NCBI GenBank assembly: GCA_039707465.1
Contig: CM077647.1
Coordinates: 121,438,610 to 121,502,609, forward strand
Source of the DNA: Rhabdophis nuchalis
Taxonomy: Eukaryota; Chordata; Lepidosauria; Squamata; Natricidae
DNA length: 64,000 nt
Reading direction: 5' to 3'
Of the stretch, positions 21,155-34,755 are shown in pieces. Position numbers and translations under genes: made by a program. The first letter of the stretch is position 1. Every line of letters begins with the position of its first letter. The notes beneath the pieces were generated by a model. It saw only the letters and a program-made list of their open reading frames with translations, searched no databases and had not been told where the DNA came from.

Positions 21155-21289
21155 CAGGGGTCTGCAAAGTCGGCTCTTTTAAGACTGGTGGACTTCAACT
21201 CCCAGAATTCCCCAGCCAGCTATGCTGGCTGGGAAACTCTGGGAGTTGAAGTCCACCACTCTTAAAAGAGCCGACTTTGCAGACCCCTG
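21155..21289. mobile_element. hAT-type MITE, palindromic 'caggggtctgcaaag' family, copy 2
   Basis: A 135-bp palindrome flanked by exact ATATAGAT duplicates (21147-21154 and 21290-21297). The arms read 'caggggtctgcaaagtcggc' and its complement, with an apical 'cagccagctatgctggctgg' stem. Same family as 18659-18790. Confidence 0.94.
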
Positions 21290-21844
21290 ATATAGATCAT
21301 TAATAGCTTTTGACTAAATTTTTGGCATTCTCTCATTTTTCCAAGAAACTAAATTTTAAATGGTCAAAATTCTTATCTTTGACAGTTCAGGTTTGGTCCA
21401 AACAAACAAAACCCCATCCATGGGATACAGGCAGCATTTAAAACTCTGCCCTCTCAGGTCCACAGAAAAAACTTTTCTCCATGGAACCAGTCCCTGGTCC
21501 CCGAAAGGTTGGGGACTACTATTGTAATTGTTTACTTCATTGCTGGCTTCAGTGAAGATCCACTGATTGCTCTTTGAACTTACCCAAACATTCTACATGC
21601 CTAACTTTCCTGCAAATGCCCTCCTGTTCTTGTTTTGAGGCCGGTATAGGAAATACCAGACTTTTCAGTTCACTGTTCTATTCAGAGCTCAAGCCTGTGT
21701 CAGAGCAGAGCTCAGAGCAGTGTCTCTTGCAAATGTGTTCCTGCTTTCCAAACAGTCTCTAGAATCCCTGGTATCAGGATTGAGAAGTCTGCCTTCTCTT
21801 CTAGTGGCATGTCTTCCATGGATTCTGCTAAATCTTCAAACACC

Positions 21845-22078
21845 GTGCTCCCCTGAAAATAAGACTGGATCTTATATTAATTTTTGCTCCAAAAGATGCA
21901 TTAGAGCTTATTCTTTGGTTAGGTCTTATTTTAGAGGAAATATGGTACTAAATCTGGGTGGCAATCTTAAGTGGGGGAGGGGGGTTTATTTTGGATAGTA
22001 GGATTTAAATTATAAGCATCCTGAAAAATCATGCTAGGGTTTATTTTCTGATTAGGTTTTATTTTCAGGAAAACAGGT
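21845..22078. mobile_element. MITE-like repeat of the 'gaaaataagac' family
   Basis: Begins 'ccgtgctcccctgaaaataa' and ends 'aggttttattttcaggaaaa', an imperfect terminal inverted repeat. Several internal 'ttatttt' phrases occur. The same family is split by an L2 at 42690-42822 and 45798-45925. The superfamily could not be assigned. Confidence 0.6.
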
Positions 22079-23763
22079 AGCACAGGGCCAGGATGAGTGT
22101 TTGTCACTGTAACCTCTCACTTCCTTTTCCATTGAAAATGAAGCTCAAAAGGATTCTTCTTCCTTGAGCACTGGCACATTTGATGTGGTATAGCTAATGT
22201 TTAACTACAGCTGACGCTGAATTTGTCATAATGGCACATTTCCACCTCATACCTGAAATTTAGAATTAAAACTTCTAAACACTAGCTTTTAGGCCATTTT
22301 TTCCACTGCCTGGCAGGCCAAAGATCCAAAAGAAATATGGCTTTATGATGTTGGAATTTTCTTCAGTATGAAGATTTGATTTAAAAATCTGATCAGGTAC
22401 TGAGCTCTTGTTGAGTTATACCAACTATTTGTTTATTCCTATTTCTAAACGGCCCATCTCCCTCCTGTATTATTGTTTAAATTATATAAACTCTTAATCA
22501 TTGAAGAGAAGGCATAGGATAATACACATATCACAACATGGAAGTTTGGCTCAATCTACATAGCATCTGGTGTGGGAGTCCAAGTGTCTCAAATGAGACA
22601 CGTCTGTAAAAGAATTATGTTTGTAGTGCTTTTACAATGGTAGAAATGGGAGGTCTTTTTCCTGGATTTCTGGTTAATGTGTTTAGAAGGGTTTTTGGGT
22701 TTTTTGTTTATAAGCTTGATCAAATGCCATTGAACATGAGACAGTTGCCTATCCCACCCCTGGGTTAAGTACCAAAGAGTCTGGCCAGAAAGATAATAGC
22801 ATAAGAGCTTAATTCTCAATAGTTGATGCTACAAACTGAGCTGTGCTTTCCCAACAATTTAAATTTGACTGAGCTGGTTATTAACAGATGGAACCAAACA
22901 CCAAAATGGAAGAACACTTGGAAGGTCATTTTAACTAGAGTCTGTTGCAGTGAGAACTTATTCTCCAAGAAACATTCAAAATGGTGACAATTGGTTATGG
23001 TGATCCTGTTTGGCAAGGATCTAATGACACCAACAAAAATTGACTTCAATGAGGCATGACAAATGACTTTCTGGAACATTCTGAATAGGGAAATATGCAG
23101 GTGCAGACCCCATGTGTGAAACATAGAGGCCATAATGAAAAAGATGATGAGGTTCTGCCTGAAGCAGAGATTCCAGCTGCAATTTTCCAGAACAGCCATA
23201 GAAAGAAAGAATTCATGATCAGAAAACTATTCATGTTAATTTAAAAAATCTCCTCAAAACATCCCTTGTTAAGTCTTAACACAGCAACTACAAAACTTAT
23301 CTATGAATGATAGGATTATTCAAAACCTACTTTTGCTGTAGACCTATTGTTTGGCTTGCTTAATTATGGTTTGTTGACTAAGCTATATCATGGTAAGCCT
23401 TATATCTTGGTAAATCATATGCTATAATTTGGAAAAGGCTGGGTTCACATGATACACTAAATCAAAATATACAACAGGAAACAGAACCACATTTTGGTTT
23501 ATCATGATTTATGAATCCAGATATTGGGTGATTTCAGACAACTATTCTCCCACAGCAGCAATATTGTCATGCTTATAATCTGGCAACAATAATGAGTCCT
23601 CTTTACAGGTGTTAGTCCCTCTGATTAGAACACACCAGAGGTTTCTTAGATACTTGATTTGGTAAAGCTAGATAAAACAATAACCATAAATACTCAACAA
23701 CACTGTTAATACATAACAAAAAAAATAAGGATTTTTATGCCATGAACAAGCTTTAATAAGCCT
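22079..23763. other. unclassified DNA
   Basis: No gene recognised. A 127-codon minus-strand open frame at 22816-23199 has no recognisable motif. The 22590-23235 stretch may be an old repeat but was not identified. Confidence 0.4.
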
Positions 23764-23792
23764 TGATGATGATGATCATCATCATCATCATC
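23764..23792. repeat. (GAT)n/(ATC)n palindromic microsatellite
   Basis: A short (GAT)4 run meets (ATC)n head to head, giving a perfect local palindrome. Confidence 0.9.
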
Positions 23793-24109
23793 CTAGAAAT
23801 ACAGTCAATACATATTGCTCATCAAGGTAACATACAATAAATGACAGTCAATTTGCTCACAAAGGCTATTTGTGTAACTGTTCGTTCATTCAAGCTGAAA
23901 TGGCTTTCCTAAAAAAGAAAGTCTTACTCCTTTTTTAAAAGCAAAATGATGGAGATTCAGCTCAACTTCCAAAAGAGAGCATACAGGAGAATTAGAGATT
24001 GACAAGCATCTTTAGAAGAATCTCTTCCCTGAATTTGCTATCTGAACAATTAATATAATGACTGGCTATACCTTGGATAATGAAGCCTCAAGGCATTTCA
24101 AACACCATA

Positions 24110-24390
24110 GACCAGTGCAGGTCTTTCAATTCAGGCATCTGCTGGTTTTACTACCAGTTTGCAATATGTGAGCGTACGCTGTTCAATGTAAATTGTTCTG
24201 CACACATGCACAGAACAATTTAGAGTGAACTGCACATGTGCAGTCACTAAAATCCAAAATGGCAGCAGCCCAGCGGCAGCAAGGGATCCGATTTGGGGGC
24301 ATGGCAGACCTGGGTCACTGCCAGTTCTGCGACCCAGACCTGAATTCCACTACTGGTTCTGCTGAACTGGCAACAACCCACCTCTGATGC
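24110..24390. mobile_element. possible MITE with internal hairpin
   Basis: The right end 'aacccacctctg' and the interior 'tactggttctgctgaactgg' resemble a dispersed squamate MITE. Within it an exact 11-bp stem, 'aaattgttctg' (24190-24200) with 'cagaacaattt' (24211-24221), encloses a 10-base loop. No target duplication was found. Confidence 0.4.
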
Positions 24391-24644
24391 ACTGGCTGTT
24401 TTGTCTGTTGAGTTTTATTTACTTATTGATAACATTTGTGTCCCGCTGAAGCTTCCTGATAATGCTTAGGGGTAACTGTACCTAAAGTACTTTGTAGCGG
24501 TCAGTCTATATATTCTATTTCCTCCTCTCTGCCATATTTGGATTCTGGTTCTTTTAAACAACTCTATATCTCATGTTTTGTTAACAAATATGGCTGAAGC
24601 CAAAATTGTCAGGTAGGTTGTATGTATGAAAGAAGAATGAGCAG

Positions 24645-24860
24645 TGTGGTGGTCTAGTTGTAAAGGTATTTGCCTCCCATTCAGAAGGTGAAGAGTTCAA
24701 TTCTAGGTAGCAGCAGATGTTTCTGTCTTGGGTGCAAATAAAAAAATAACTGCTATGAACTCAGCGTGGTGTCACGTAGGCATCTGGCCAGTAAACACTC
24801 ATCTTCATGCAGTCACCCCAACTTTATCCCAAATATGGACAACAGGGTTATACAAAGAGA
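24645..24860 (+). mobile_element. tRNA-derived SINE
   Basis: The head has a tRNA-like layout: a degenerate A box 'tggtctagttgtaaagg', an anticodon-arm-like 'tttgcctcccattcagaagg' and a B-box-like 'gagttcaattct'. The following body has no further tRNA match, so it is a SINE and not a tRNA gene. The 3' end near 24860 is approximate. Confidence 0.65.
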
Positions 24861-27800
24861 GTTATATGGATGACAGAAGAAAGGATTTATAGAAAGGATT
24901 TGCACAATTCATACTGCTAATCTAAGTAACTATTGAATGACTGAGGAAGTATGCCATGATGTCAAGATCCATATAAGTAACAATCCCATGAAGCAAGAAC
25001 CATATGGATTCAGAAAGCCATCTTTATTGCTCATCAGGAGTAAAAACAACTAAGGGTCAATTCTTTGACAGAGTTATAGTGAGCCAATTAAGTCTCTTTG
25101 AAATGTTATCTTCCCATGGGCCATACATCTGGTCTTTGTTACCTCTTCTCACAGTAACTATCCTCTTACTCTTCTTTCCTCCCCCCCCCCCTAACTTTTC
25201 ACAATTCTTATACCTGGATACTTCTGATACTTTGGGACCTACAATGGGACATGCTGCATTTAGTTAGTTACAATCATTTATTCTGCTGAACATGGTGCAA
25301 AACTTATATTTGCCAGAAGACAAACTGACAAAGTTGCTTCTCGCCAGTTTGCATAGTTGTTTTGTTAGCCTGTCTACTTTTCTACTATTCAAGCATTGTT
25401 AGTTTGCATCAACTGATATTACAAGTGTTTGTTTCTATATTACTATTTTATTGGAACTCCTAGTTTGTGATTCTCTAGTATTGCCAAATATTCTTCTCAG
25501 GCAATTGTCTCTTCCCATCTCAGCTGAAATTTTCAGAGCCTGTTCACATCATTCTTCCTTTATTTTCTGTTTTGGGTTTTGAGGTTTACTTTCACAAAGC
25601 ATAGCTCTTTTGCACAGAAAATAATCCAGGTAAGTGTATTGTCATTAAAGGGGCTGAGTTTTGGCGAGCAGGTATTCATTGAGTGTCTAATTTTTAAGAT
25701 ATTTTGCAGTCAGTCAATCTTAAATTGTCCAATCATCTGTCCCTTAAATCATATGACATTGACTACTTGATAATTAACTTCAGGAGGCTATACTTTCAAA
25801 CTCTGTAAGGCTTAATTTCTTAATTAATAGAGGTAAGATTCCTCTATTTCTCCCAGAGTTTTTTGGTTTTGTGTATTAGTAGTTAGATGCAAGCAATTCA
25901 CGATGGGGAATGCTTTCTATTCTCCCAGTTACATTTATGTTTACTCATATAGGTGTCCACAAAAGTTTCCTCTATTTAATAAAGAGGTCAACCATTGAGC
26001 TCATTGTGGATAGGTAGGTGGCACCTGTAAAGTAACTCCACACTGACCAGCTGAAACTTTTGGTGGGCTTAATTGTTTTGTGACTTTCCGACTAGTCATG
26101 TAGTTCAATAGACATAGACATTTCATCATTCCATCCTCAAGTCACCCAGAATTGCTGAGAGTGAGATGGGTGGTATATTAATTATTTATAATTAATCTTC
26201 TGACACATTAATAATCAGGATGCTTTTTCAGCTTACTGTATTGCTGTGGTACTAGCATGTCATCCAACACATTGTCTAGTGCTGATACATCAGGACAATA
26301 TTTAGGCAATTGTTTTGAGCTATTCTGTATCAATATGACACAAATGAAGTTTGCTTTTGGAAAATTTCAACTATAGGGTTTTTTGGGGGGGGAGGGGGGT
26401 TGCCCATATCAACAACCTATGACTACTTTTGAAGCAGGAAAGATTTAATTTGTGAATCCCTAGAAGATAAATTCTGCTTCCATTGGTCCTGAAACTTGGG
26501 TTACCTTATATTCTACTACACTGAATCCTTGAGATAACACTAAAAATATTTAGGGTAGCCCCAGTGCTCCTTTATTGATCTGGGAAACTGTCCTGGATAG
26601 CCCGTTCTTCACTACTCTCTGTGTAAATCATTCATTGTCCGTCATCTGATACAACTATTCTCCAAGTTAGTGCATGGGATTTTCAATTATCTCCAAGTAT
26701 GGTCATCTCAGATTGTGAATTGCAAATTGTAATGACTAAAGCAGCACAGACATTTTTCTGAATAAGGGCTTAGCAAACTTATTCTGCCAAATAGTTGAAG
26801 TTTGTTTTCTTCTTTTTAGGCCAGAGTTTTGATCTGTTTCCTCTTCGTTTGTCATGTTTCACACATTTCATTGTGGTTCTGAACATACCACCTTGTTGAG
26901 GGTAACAGTCTTGAAATCACAATAACTCATGGATGTTCTATTTCCGTTCTCTCCCAGATGTGAAATGGTTTTGAAAAAAGTTCTCAAACTCATTTCCATC
27001 CTGTGTCCCAGGCTTGGAATTTCTCTCTGCTATTAACCATCTTGGTTCCAAGGCTTTTGAGCTTCTTCCTGTGTTCTCTCCTGCTTGCTTAGCCATGAAG
27101 CAAACAGGTTTTAACAGGTTTTAACAGATATCATGTCAGCACAGCACTTTAGTAAGCTTTGTGCCTTCTGTTTATATTATGTTCACATGTTTATATATTT
27201 CACAGTTAAGACATTTCTGTCTCTCCAAAGCTATATCTGAGTTTCATTTGTGTCCAGTTTTTTTCTATCTTTGGGAGGGGGGGGGGATTTTACCACTTCC
27301 CTCTAATTGTCTCTTGCTACTTTGCAGTATTCCGCATTCAACATACTAAGGAGCGTTATTTCTTTAATAATCTTGCCCGAAGAAAGATATTTGAGCTTTT
27401 CCTTAATGTTTTGTTAAATTAGATCATGTCTGTTATATTGTTATAACTTAGTCAAGCACAGTGGTTGTTGAAAATAACTTGAGGAGAGCAATTAGTCTTT
27501 TCAGTAGTCTTTCTGATATGTATGTCATTGCTGATCTGCCATCTGGTATCAGCTATCCATGTTTATTAGGAACTATCAATTGGATCTTCAGATTTACAAG
27601 ATCCAGCTTTTGGCAGAGAGGCATGTTCCTCAGTATCTTTCTGTCTGTTGGTAAATCAAGCATTAGTCTGCTATGTACCACTATGTACTTATATATGTGA
27701 ATCACAGGGATCACCATGAAGAGGTGGTTACTAATACACAACTTATACATCATTCTCACTCAGATTCAAGAATGCCTTGTTTCTGATTACTATATTGATC

Positions 27801-28267
27801 TTTGGTGCTGATAGAAGGTAAAAAATGTTTCCTTGCAAAAATTGTTGGTTTTGAATATACCAAACAGATTACAAATTAGAATGTGTCTATGTGAATTCAC
27901 AGATGATTATTCAAAGAACTGCAAAAGTAAGGATAGCCTTAAAATCTTGCTGACTAGAGGGGCATAATCATGAACTTTCTTTGAAGTATTGCAAAAGCTA
28001 ATTGCTGTTGTCCCTGCCTGGAATGTTTTTCAGCTTCTCAATCTAGTCTATTGCCTAGGAATGCTCTGGTGGTCTACTCTCCAAGTATCTAAGCAAGTTT
28101 GTGTAGCTTTCAAACCCAAGCAGATACTGCAACCTGCCTAAATTTCAATATGGGTAAATGATCCTAGAATGGAGTGAAGTGATTAGATATACAGTGATAT
28201 TGTTCAGTTATTCTGGGTGGGTATAAAGAAAAAAAATCACTGCAGTATTTGGTGATAGGGAAAAAAT
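24861..28267. other. AT-rich unique DNA
   Basis: No genes or confidently assigned repeats. Minor homopolymers occur (C run near 25183, G runs near 26382 and 27280). Open frames are under about 90 codons and show no domain motifs. Confidence 0.5.
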
Positions 28268-28378
<111 letters not shown>

Positions 28379-28462
28379 ATTTAGGTATTGTCCATCTCAC
28401 TCACAGATTTACTCTGGGTATTTCACAGATACTCATACTACATAGAAATAAATGGTGTAGAA

Positions 28463-28876
28463 CAGTGATGTCGAACCTTTTTTGCCTCAGGTGCCAAAAG
28501 CAAATAGCTCGCGCTATTGTGCACGCTCATGTGCCCACACCCATAATTTAATGCCTCTCATGCCATGTCCCCTGAGCATGCATGCGTGACACCCCCTGTT
28601 GCCCTGCGCATGTGCACACAGCATTTTTGGAGCCTGGGGAGGGCAAAAAAAGGCCCAACATATAAACTGGAAGTTCAGGAATGGACTTCCAGGTTGCCCG
28701 TTTGGCCATTTTTCTCCCTCTGGAGGCTTCAGGAGGGCAAAAACTGGCCGAAAATCAAAAATCAGCTGGCCAGCATGCTCATGTGCACTGGAGCTGACAG
28801 GGCAACGCCTCACACGCCTTCAGAAATGACTTCGCGTGCCACTTGTGGCATCCATGCCATAGGTTCGCCATCATGG
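28463..28876 (+). mobile_element. hAT-type MITE, 'cagtgatgg' family, copy 2
   Basis: Ends 'cagtgatgtcgaacc' and 'ggttcgccatcatg'. Flanking 8-mers are GTGTAGAA (28455-28462) and GTCTAGAA (28877-28884). The interior phrase 'caggtgccaaaagca' matches 18285-18650. Confidence 0.88.
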
Positions 28877-28884
28877 GTCTAGAA

Positions 28885-30204
28885 GAAATTACGTTAGAAA
28901 CAACACAAAACCTGGATGGCCATTACCGCCATATTTTTAGAGCCATATCCTGGAAATATGCAAAGTTTCATAATCTCCTAATCTTAGCATCTGCCAATGT
29001 GTCACACAAGCATTAGAGGAAAAAAATTAAGATGACATCATGGTGACACTTATAAATTGCTAAGAGTTAGGCAGCTTGTATAAGAATCTATATCCTCTGA
29101 CAAGCCGTAGCAAGGTGTATTTGACTTAGTTAGCTTTATGGAGCTAGCCACATTTTTTTTGTAAACTATTATACATGTATCCGTGTGTTGTGTGAATCTG
29201 GCCAGTTGTGCTTACAATAAGATGTGGTGTTAACAATTATTTTGGCTGGCTTCAAAAAAGGATAGGGCCAGGTTTGGAAGTCATAGAAATCAATGGGGGT
29301 AAACTACCAAGGCTTCAGAATTTTACTGTCAATTTAATAAACCAGAACACTAAAATACAATCAGAATAGAAGATGCCTCTAATTGTCAGATTTAGTTTTC
29401 ATGAAACCCCTCATTGATACAAATTATATTGTATATGCCTTTTCAAATCTATATTCCAATAATCATGAGGACTAGAACCATTTATTTGAAAAACGTAAAG
29501 CAAGCATGCTTGGAAATCTATTAAGAATCTGCGGACCATAGAGAAGTGCGTTGTGGGAGCAAACAAACCCTTGTCTAGCTAATGGAATGGAAATTGGTTA
29601 TCATCCTGAGCGGTTTCCATGCCAACCTGTTCAGCAGAGCAGATACTATTGAAATGCAATGGATTAAAAAGCCCCTTGCTTAACTGACCCTTGATACCTG
29701 TTAAGGACTAGTGTGATTATAATGAGTGCTAATTACACATACTTAGATCAGAACCGTTTATCTCTGCTGTGGTTATGAAGGCAGCATCTAGACTTGGTTC
29801 TTAGTAAGCTATAGAGAGATATTTTTTCCCAGAGGTTGATTGTGAATGGATTGATTTCCGTGGCTATTAACCTGGCTTGCACTATTACTTGCTATCTATT
29901 TCTATGTTGTAGTAGCATGCTGTTACCCTAGTGCTTGCACAGTCATATCTATAGGTGTTTCACTTTTTACACTTTTAAATTAATAGCTTTTCATTAACAT
30001 GTATCATTTCTAAAGCAACTTGCTCTGCAAAATAGAGGCCTCATGAGCAGGCTTTCGCCATGCAAGTGGAGCAACGCATAAGGATAGAGCAGACAACACT
30101 GAACTACAAAATGGTCATGTTCCTTTCCACAAATATATCCAAACTTAAATATATACACATTCTTGAAACATAATGAGTGGAAAGGTAGAGCAGAGGACTT
30201 TATG

Positions 30205-30206
<2 letters not shown>
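28885..30206. other. unique DNA, possibly conserved in part
   Basis: No gene or repeat recognised. 29500-29960 is compositionally balanced and repeat-free, so it is a reasonable place to look for conserved non-coding sequence; this cannot be judged without alignment. Confidence 0.35.

Positions 30207-30272
<66 letters not shown>
30207..30272. repeat. (AT)n microsatellite
   Basis: An unbroken AT run of 66 bases, able to extrude as a cruciform. Confidence 0.98.
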
Positions 30273-30274
<2 letters not shown>

Positions 30275-31459
30275 CTGATTATTGTTATTGACTGAGATGG
30301 ATGGCCATCATTTTATTCAACAAATAAAATATAAATATTTTGTAAATATGTTCTTTAATTTCCATCATTTTTTATTAATTTAAATATTAAACTTTGGTTT
30401 ATTTATATTTTTAAAGATATCAGTATGAATTATGTGACATCAGTTGAACATTGTGATGCTTTACAACATACTGTAGTTTGTATTTATAGTCTCGTATCTT
30501 CAATTTTGTTGATAGGCATCCGGATTATGAAGAAAATTTTTAAAAATACATTTTTAGTTAACTTCAGTGGAATAAAATCAAATTGGTGAGGACAGGAGAC
30601 ATACAGAAAGAAAGCAGACATATCCATCGCATTTTTTTAAAGGGAAGGGCAACAGAAATTATGGTACATTACTGACTTTTAATATGGAGCAGTCTTGCTA
30701 ACCAGATGTGTTACAATTTCTATCACCCTAACTGCTCCCCTCCCCTGGCTGAGCACAATTGATGATCATGCTGGCTGTGGGTGATAGGAGTTGTAATTGA
30801 TATATGTGGAAAGAGGGAAAGTTTCTTGTGAATACAGGAGTTATCATACCTGCTCTTTTGTCTACAATTACCATATTTTATTTTAATTTCAAGGAAATTA
30901 AAAGTTCCATATAATATCATTTTCAATCTTTAGCATTCCATTGTTTGTGTATTGCCTCCTATGTTTTTCCCATTTCTTATTTATGCTGATTTTAAAAAAA
31001 AAATAATTCAGTAGAGTCACAGTTTTCCTTCAACAAAGCAGAAAACATGTATTGTTTGAAAATTTTGCTTAATTTGATTGATCAACATCATGATAGTGGA
31101 ATCTCCATTTTATATTGCTTTTAACTCATTGCAAAAATGCATTAATAACATTAAAAGACAGTTCTAAGAAGAAACTTTTAAACCTCTTTACACTATAGAA
31201 TAAACTTTGTGCCTTCTTCTCATGTCTGTTAACTTTTAAATTTGAACAGATCTATACTGATAGGGAGAGAAATCTACAGAACAGTGGAGGCAAAAGACAT
31301 TAAAGAGGTATCTAGGATAAGCATAATGATTATTCACAGTAACTGGATTTTAATTTATGTTAAGGTAATAAATAGCCTCTTTTTCTGTGGAAAAATCCAT
31401 GTACCTAGTTTTACGGATTATCCTTCCTCAATGTACTACTTCCATCAGATTCAGACAGA
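30273..31459. other. AT-rich unique DNA
   Basis: No gene recognised. 30720-30800 holds a weak inverted repeat ('caccctaactgctcccc' against 'gggtgataggagttgt') that may be an eroded MITE. Confidence 0.4.
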
Positions 31460-31491
31460 TTATTATTGTTATTGTTATTATTATTATTATT
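31460..31491. repeat. (TTA)n microsatellite next to an R4 LINE end
   Basis: An ATT/TTA run with two G interruptions, directly next to the 3' end of the first R4 copy. Confidence 0.9.
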
Positions 31492-31797
31492 TACTTTATT
31501 CATAAAACATGAAACTCAGCCAACTGAACATTTAAAAATGCATTGCAAATACTATTGACTGATGCTAATGGTTGATACAATTTGCTGCCAGCATCCTAGG
31601 TATCAACCAAGTATCTTCTTAGAATGTAAGATGTTCCAAGTAGCGCCGTTTTTTGCAGTTCCGCTGGTGTTATTGCAGGAAGCTGCAATTTGCTGATATA
31701 TTTAGTAAAATGTTTGGACATGGTGCCAAGTGCCCCGATGACAATGAGTGTCACTGTGACATGCTTCATCCATAGCCATGTAGTTTTGATGGCCAGT
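31492..31797 (-). mobile_element. R4/Dong-clade LINE, 3' end, copy 1
   Basis: In plus-strand view it starts 'cataaaacatgaaactcagc', the same 3' end as the large copy at 32140-34757. It covers the 3' UTR and the last ORF codons and is 5'-truncated at another TTA run (31798-31817). Both boundaries fall in TTA repeats. Confidence 0.85.
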
Positions 31798-31817
31798 TTA
31801 TTATTATTAATATTATT

Positions 31818-32068
31818 CTGTGGTTAATCTTTGGTGAGATTCACAGTCTTTGGGGCTGGTTGGTAGCTCAACAGCTCAAGTCCCAACCAAGGACCTAGGA
31901 ACTGTCAAGGCAATGTCAGAGGATATAAGCAGTTCCAAGCAGGGTGGCCCTTTGTAGAGTTAGAATGTTCAAGTCCGGCAAACCTAGAACCTCCACATAG
32001 CGAGGTAGTCCCCTAGGTATTGCTCCAAGGGCTCCAATCACAATTGGGATACTCGACTTTCTCTTCCA

Positions 32069-32070
<2 letters not shown>
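31818..32070 (-). mobile_element. R4/Dong-clade LINE, 3' end, second subfamily
   Basis: On the minus strand this encodes 'SIPIVIGALGAIPRGLPRY' and 'LQRATLLGTAYILR', homologous to the C-terminus of the neighbouring R4 copies but clearly diverged, so it is a different subfamily. It is bounded by TTA runs (31798-31817 and 32071-32139). Confidence 0.8.

Positions 32071-32139
<69 letters not shown>
32071..32139. repeat. (TTA)n microsatellite, 3' flank of R4 copy
   Basis: A perfect TTA run of 69 bases that abuts the 3' end of the large R4 element. Confidence 0.97.
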
Positions 32140-32142
<3 letters not shown>

Positions 32143-34755
32143 TTTCATAAAACATGAAACTCAGCCAACTGAACATTTAAAAATGCATATTACAAATACT
32201 ATTGACTGGTGCTAATTGTTGATACAGTTTGCTGCCAGCATCCTAGGTATCAACCAAGTATCTACGTAGAATATAACATGTGCCAAGTAGCGCCGTTTTT
32301 TGCAGTTCTGCTGGTGTTATTGCAGGAAGCTGCAATTTGCTGAGATATTTATTAAAATTCTTGGACATGGTGTCAAGTGCCCCGATGACAATGGGTGTCA
32401 CTGTGACATGCTTCATCCATAGCCGTGTGGTTTCAATGGCCAGGTCACGATATTTCATTATTTTTTCTAGTTCTTTTTCTTCGACTCTGGCATCTCCAGG
32501 AACAGCGATATCAATGAACTGTACACTTCAGCCCTCTACAACCGTGATATCTGGTGTGTTGTGCTCCAAATGACGGTCTGTTTGTATTCGAAAGTCCCAC
32601 AAGATCTTCACCCTCTCATTCTCCATAACCTTTTCTACTTTGTGTTCCCAAGACTTTCTGGATACAGGTAAACCATATTTTTTACATAATGACCAGTGGA
32701 TTAATTTAGCAACTCGGTCATGTCTAGCTTTGTAATCAGTTTGTGCGATTTTGCTGCATTCACATATTAAATGTGAAACAGTTTCGACTTTGTTATTGCA
32801 AAGTCGGCAGTTTGGGCTGTCAGTGGATTTTTGAATCTTCGCTTTCATGGCATTAGTTTGTAGTGCTTGTTCTTGAGCGGCCAGTATTAAACCTTCCGTT
32901 TCTTTCTTGATAGTTCCCATCTTAAGCCATGTCCATGTCAAGTTGTCATCACATTTTCCTTCAATGTTTTTCAAGTGCTGTCCATGCAAAGCCTTGGTCT
33001 TCAATCTATTTAATCTGTCATCCAGCTGTTTTTCCTTATATTCTGCCTTTGTTTCTGTTGTTTTTATGCTGTTCTCCATTTTTACAGCTTGCAGCAATTT
33101 TTCTGTACTTTGGTTCACATAATCATTCAAACTTCATTTTTCTTCTTCTATAATTTGATGGATTTGCAATAGCCCCCTGACAACCTGTCAATGTCACTTC
33201 GTGGATGTAAAGCATGGTATATATTCAAAAGTTTGCGTGTTTTCCGGTCCAGGTTTTCCAGTTCAGCCAGAGTCCAGTTGATGATTCCAGCTCAATAGCA
33301 TATCACTGGAACTGCCCATGTATTAATGGCTTTAATTATGTTTCTGGCATTCAGCTTTGATTTTAATATTTTGCGGACCCTCCTGATGTATTCCTTTTGT
33401 GTTGACTCTTTGACTTTTTCATTCAAGATCTTATCTGCTTCCAATATGCCTAGGTACTTGTAACCATCATCCTTTGCTATTGCTTTCACTATATTTCCAT
33501 TTCCCAGTTCTATTCCTTCTGTTTTTTCCATTTTTCCTCGCTGGATGGATAATATAGCACATTTTTCAAGTCCAAAGTTCATTTTGATGTCACTGCTGAA
33601 CAGCTGAACTGTGTTGAGTATTGATTTAAGTTCAGTGGGGCTTTTCGCATACATTTTTAAGTCATCCATGTATAGTATATGGTTTATCTTGCCATGTTGT
33701 CTTGAGATTTGGTATCCCAGTTTTGTGTTCTGTAGGATTATTGTCAGGGGAACTAATGCAATGTTGAACAGTAGTGGTGAAAGTGAATCTCCTTGGAAGA
33801 TTCCTTGTCTGATGTTGACTTTGGTTCTCCCCATTTGTTGTTAGAACTGTTTTCCATTTTTGCATATTTGCTTTAAAAAATGTACAGATATTTTTGCTAA
33901 TTCCAAAGTTTTCCAGACAAGTGTTAATCCAGCTGTGGGGTAACGAGTCAAATGCCTTCTTGTAATCAATCCAAGCCATATTTAAATTTGTTTTCCTTCA
34001 TTTTGCATTTTTTTAGTACCATTTTGTCTATGAGCAGCTGATCTTTTGTTCCTCTTGATTTTTTATAATTTCCTTTTTGTTCTACTGGATTCAAACTGTT
34101 TACTATCAGGTGATTGAATATTGAATTTGCCACTATCCTTGTAAAAAGTTTGAACGTTGTTGGCAGACAAGTAATTGGGCGATAGTTGTTTGGTTCTGTG
34201 CCTTTTTCTGGATCTTTCATTATCAAGTAAGTTCGCCAAGCTGTTAGCCATTCTTCGCTTGTTGCATTTTGAAGCATTTGATCAAATTGAGTGGCCATTC
34301 GATGATGTAGGCTGGTCAGATGTTTTAGCCAGTATCCATGCAGTTCATCCAGGCCAGGTGCACTCCAGTTCTTGACCTTCTTTGCTTGTTTTGTCACCAT
34401 GTCAGTTTTTATTACAATATTTTGCATCTTGTTTTGTATTGTTTGTTGTTGAATATCTTTGATCCAGGAGGCAGTGTTGTTGTGTTCTACTGGGTTTTCC
34501 CACAGTTCTTTCCAAAAGTTCAAAGTTTTTTCTTTACGTGGGTGAATATAAGTTTGGATTCGACTTTCATCAAGGGACCGGTAGAAGAGGTGTTGGTTTC
34601 TTCTGAACTGGACATTTTCACGATACTGTTTTATTCGTCCTTTGTATCTTTCAATTTTCCTTGCTGTTGCTATCGCACGTTGTTTTAGTTCTTCCATAAT
34701 TTCTGTTATTGTTTTTTCCTCCAGGTTGTATTTTTTGTGTAAACTATTTTTCAGC

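Noticed and set aside
22816..23199. 127-codon minus-strand frame
   Set aside because: No recognisable domain, amino-acid make-up like random AT-rich DNA, and no supporting context.
24645..24720. tRNA gene
   Set aside because: The arms do not pair properly and the sequence continues into a SINE body.
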